Below are positions 62,722-64,000 of a stretch of DNA of 64,000 bases, piece by piece; within the stretch, counting starts at the first letter, position 1, and every line of letters starts with the position of its first letter. The DNA is taken from NCBI RefSeq assembly GCF_001262605.1, contig NZ_LGTC01000001.1, positions 2,151,501 through 2,215,500 on the forward strand, in the 5' to 3' direction. This DNA comes from Pseudobacteroides cellulosolvens ATCC 35603 = DSM 2933. GTDB taxonomy: Bacteria; Bacillota; Clostridia; Acetivibrionales; DSM-2933. The translations under genes and the position numbers were made by a program. The notes below the pieces were generated by a model. The model saw only the letters and a program-made list of their open reading frames with translations. It was not told the origin of the DNA and ran no database searches.

Positions 62722-63498
62722 TTAAAGCTTTAATAACTTTTTCAAAAAAAATTTCTTTTCAATAGCAGGAATAATTTTCTCTACTTCACGATTTTCTAAA
62801 ATCCTTGAAGGATTGATGTTAATAATTTTTTCAGTATTCTCATTACCGATTAGTTCTAATAAAATTTTTGATAATTCTCCAGTTCCCTTAAAACGTTCAC
62901 TTACGCAATGTGTATCAGTAGCTATAAAATGAACCAATCCTTTTTTCAAAAGAATTTCAGTGAATTTTTTTACATCTTTGCCATACCTACCCATCAAGCT
63001 GTCGTAATTAACCTGAATCAAGACTCCATTAGATATAAGTCTCTCTATTAATTTGAAATCCATATTAATTTTTCTGTTTCTTTCAGGATGAGCAAAGATT
63101 GGAATATAACCTTCTAACTGAAGTTTATAAAAGATATCTTCCATATATGTGGATATATTATTAAGAGATGTCTCAATAAGTATATACCTGGTGCCGTTCA
63201 AAGTAAGAATTTCGTTGGACTTTATTAAATCAATTATATCTGGTGTGATAAACACTTCCATACCAGGCATAATCTCAAACTCAGGGACCTTCTGTAATAA
63301 AACTTCATTTAACTGCTGAGTTATATGTGTAACAGAAGCTGCATTAGTTTGATAAGTGCTTCCTACTATGTAATGGGGTGTTGCAATTACTCTGTTGACC
63401 CCTCTGCTTTTTAACATGCTGCATACTTGAACGGACTCATCCAATGTCTTTGGTCCATCATCAATGCCCCATAACAAGTGGCAATGAATATCAATCAT
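62722..63498 (-). CDS. cpsB: Tyrosine-protein phosphatase, PHP type (CpsB/YwqE)
   Basis: 258 residues. MIDIHCHLLWGIDDGPKTLD at the start carries the first PHP metal ligands; TPHY near 40-43, PGMEVFITPD near 78-87, FAHPERNRKI near 135-144 and ATDTHCVSERF near 193-203 supply the others. In streptococci and Bacillus this Mn-dependent enzyme removes phosphate from the Tyr cluster of the BY-kinase. AAGGTG precedes the ATG. It is upstream of the fused kinase on the same strand. Confidence 0.9.
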   Translation of the reverse strand: MIDIHCHLLWGIDDGPKTLDESVQVCSMLKSRGVNRVIATPHYIVGSTYQTNAASVTHITQQLNEVLLQKVPEFEIMPGMEVFITPDIIDLIKSNEILTLNGTRYILIETSLNNISTYMEDIFYKLQLEGYIPIFAHPERNRKINMDFKLIERLISNGVLIQVNYDSLMGRYGKDVKKFTEILLKKGLVHFIATDTHCVSERFKGTGELSKILLELIGNENTEKIININPSRILENREVEKIIPAIEKKFFLKKLLKL

Positions 63499-63610
63499 TT
63501 AATCACCTTATTCTTTTGTTATAACCATACAAGGGACAAATCCGCTTGGCCAAATACTCCGATGCTAAGAAATGTCCCTTATATTTTTTATCTGGATTAT
63601 TATTTCAATA

Positions 63611-64000
63611 TCATTTTTTTGCACTAAGAGTTATGCATTTATCAATTATAGTCATAACTTCAGCTCTTGTAATTTTCTTATTGGGCTTAATAGTATTATC
63701 TTCTTTATATCCTTCGATAATTGTTGTTTCAACAGCTTTTGCAACATAACCGAGTGCCCAGGATGGAATGTCCTTTGTATCTTTGAACTTCAAAGCTGTA
63801 TTCTTTGATGCTTGATACGTAAATGCTTTCATTGCCATAACCAGAAACTCTGAACGTGTTACTTTGTTATTCGCTTTATATGTATTATCAGGGTATCCGG
63901 CAACAATTCCTTTATCCAATGCTACCTGAATATATCCATGAGCCCAATCTGGAATAGATTTAATATCTGCAAATTTAAGTTTTGGATTTTTAGAAGGCTC
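63611..64000 (-). CDS. S-layer homology (SLH) domain protein, 5' end outside the window
   Basis: The frame is open to the right edge and gives the last 129 residues: part of one SLH unit (KFADIKSIPDWAHGYIQVAL), then GIVAGYPDNTYKANNKVTRS, then a second unit ending GYKEDNTIKPNKKITRAEVM. SLH domains bind pyruvylated secondary cell-wall polymer, a point of interest given the pyruvyltransferases in this window. It is upstream of cpsB on the same strand; whether they share a transcript is open. Confidence 0.85.
   Translation of the reverse strand, partial: EPSKNPKLKFADIKSIPDWAHGYIQVALDKGIVAGYPDNTYKANNKVTRSEFLVMAMKAFTYQASKNTALKFKDTKDIPSWALGYVAKAVETTIIEGYKEDNTIKPNKKITRAEVMTIIDKCITLSAKK

Noticed and set aside
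63527..63582. Terminator after the SLH gene (AAGGGACA/TGTCCCTT)
   Set aside because: The loop is about 40 nt and the T-rich tract is on the wrong side for the minus-strand gene; too weak to annotate.

Overview
The window looks like the chromosome of a low-GC, anaerobic, probably cellulolytic clostridium of the Acetivibrio / Pseudobacteroides / Ruminiclostridium kind. Reasons: strongly AT-rich intergenic DNA, Shine-Dalgarno sites of the AGGAGG type, secreted proteins with long Thr-Pro linkers, CBM35 modules, an S-layer homology (SLH) protein, a YwqE/CpsB-type phosphatase with BY-kinases, and relics of Rpn-family genes. The species cannot be fixed from the sequence alone. No tRNA, rRNA, CRISPR array or intact transposase was seen.

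Layout. (1) 1-3640: the 5' part of a secreted leucine-rich-repeat protein, a PaaK-like adenylate-forming enzyme and a decayed Rpn gene. (2) 3871-9380: an accessory island. A clear promoter drives a pentapeptide-repeat protein, an AHH-type HNH nuclease (likely a polymorphic toxin) and two Imm11-like immunity proteins. A convergent Imm5-like gene, two small ORFs and a broken third Imm11 copy follow. Three copies of a ~105-bp palindromic element sit here and just upstream, two of them directly downstream of good sigma-A promoters. (3) 9383-11439: a secreted HAF-repeat/carbohydrate-binding protein split by a frameshift in a 7-base homopolymer. (4) 11651-26690: a one-strand block for a Wzx/Wzy-type exopolysaccharide: two polysaccharide pyruvyltransferases, an F420-hydrogenase-beta-like Fe-S protein, a flippase fused to a nitroreductase, a Wzy polymerase, a GT2, four GT4-like enzymes including a DUF1972 type, and WbsX. 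(5) 26922-34821: a membrane-anchored unknown, a triple-tyrosine-repeat secreted protein, VanZ, GDP-mannose pyrophosphorylase and a large DUF4832/CBM35 enzyme. (6) 35082-43409: a frameshifted GT4, an AlgD-like GDP-mannose dehydrogenase, a second PaaK-like enzyme, a frameshifted polysaccharide deacetylase, a GT4 and a heparinase II/III-like lyase. (7) 43597-53161: split CpsD/CpsC proteins, then a convergent block with a second Wzy, three GT4s, a DUF2334 deacetylase, a FemAB-like protein and a second flippase. (8) 53625-64000: a second DUF4832 lipoprotein carrying a copper-amine-oxidase-like stalk domain, then a minus-strand operon of SLH protein, CpsB phosphatase, an unknown anchored protein, fused Wzz/BY-kinase, polyprenyl-phosphate sugar transferase, and a WbpO/WbpP pair.

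How it fits together. One initiating sugar-phosphate transferase (58480-59877) may start chains for at least two Wzx/Wzy systems. ManC plus AlgD should give GDP-mannuronate and WbpP plus WbpO should give UDP-GalNAcA, so acidic polymers are expected. Pyruvyl groups, acyl groups (PaaK-like, FemAB-like) and deacetylation would decorate them. Chain length is set by two BY-kinase/Wzz systems and one phosphatase. DUF4832 enzymes and the heparinase-like lyase probably trim polymer at the cell surface.

Most worth a second look: the palindromic leader element around the toxin island, the flippase-nitroreductase fusion with a strong internal ribosome site, the mannuronate-type gene set in a Gram-positive, and three single-base homopolymer frameshifts.
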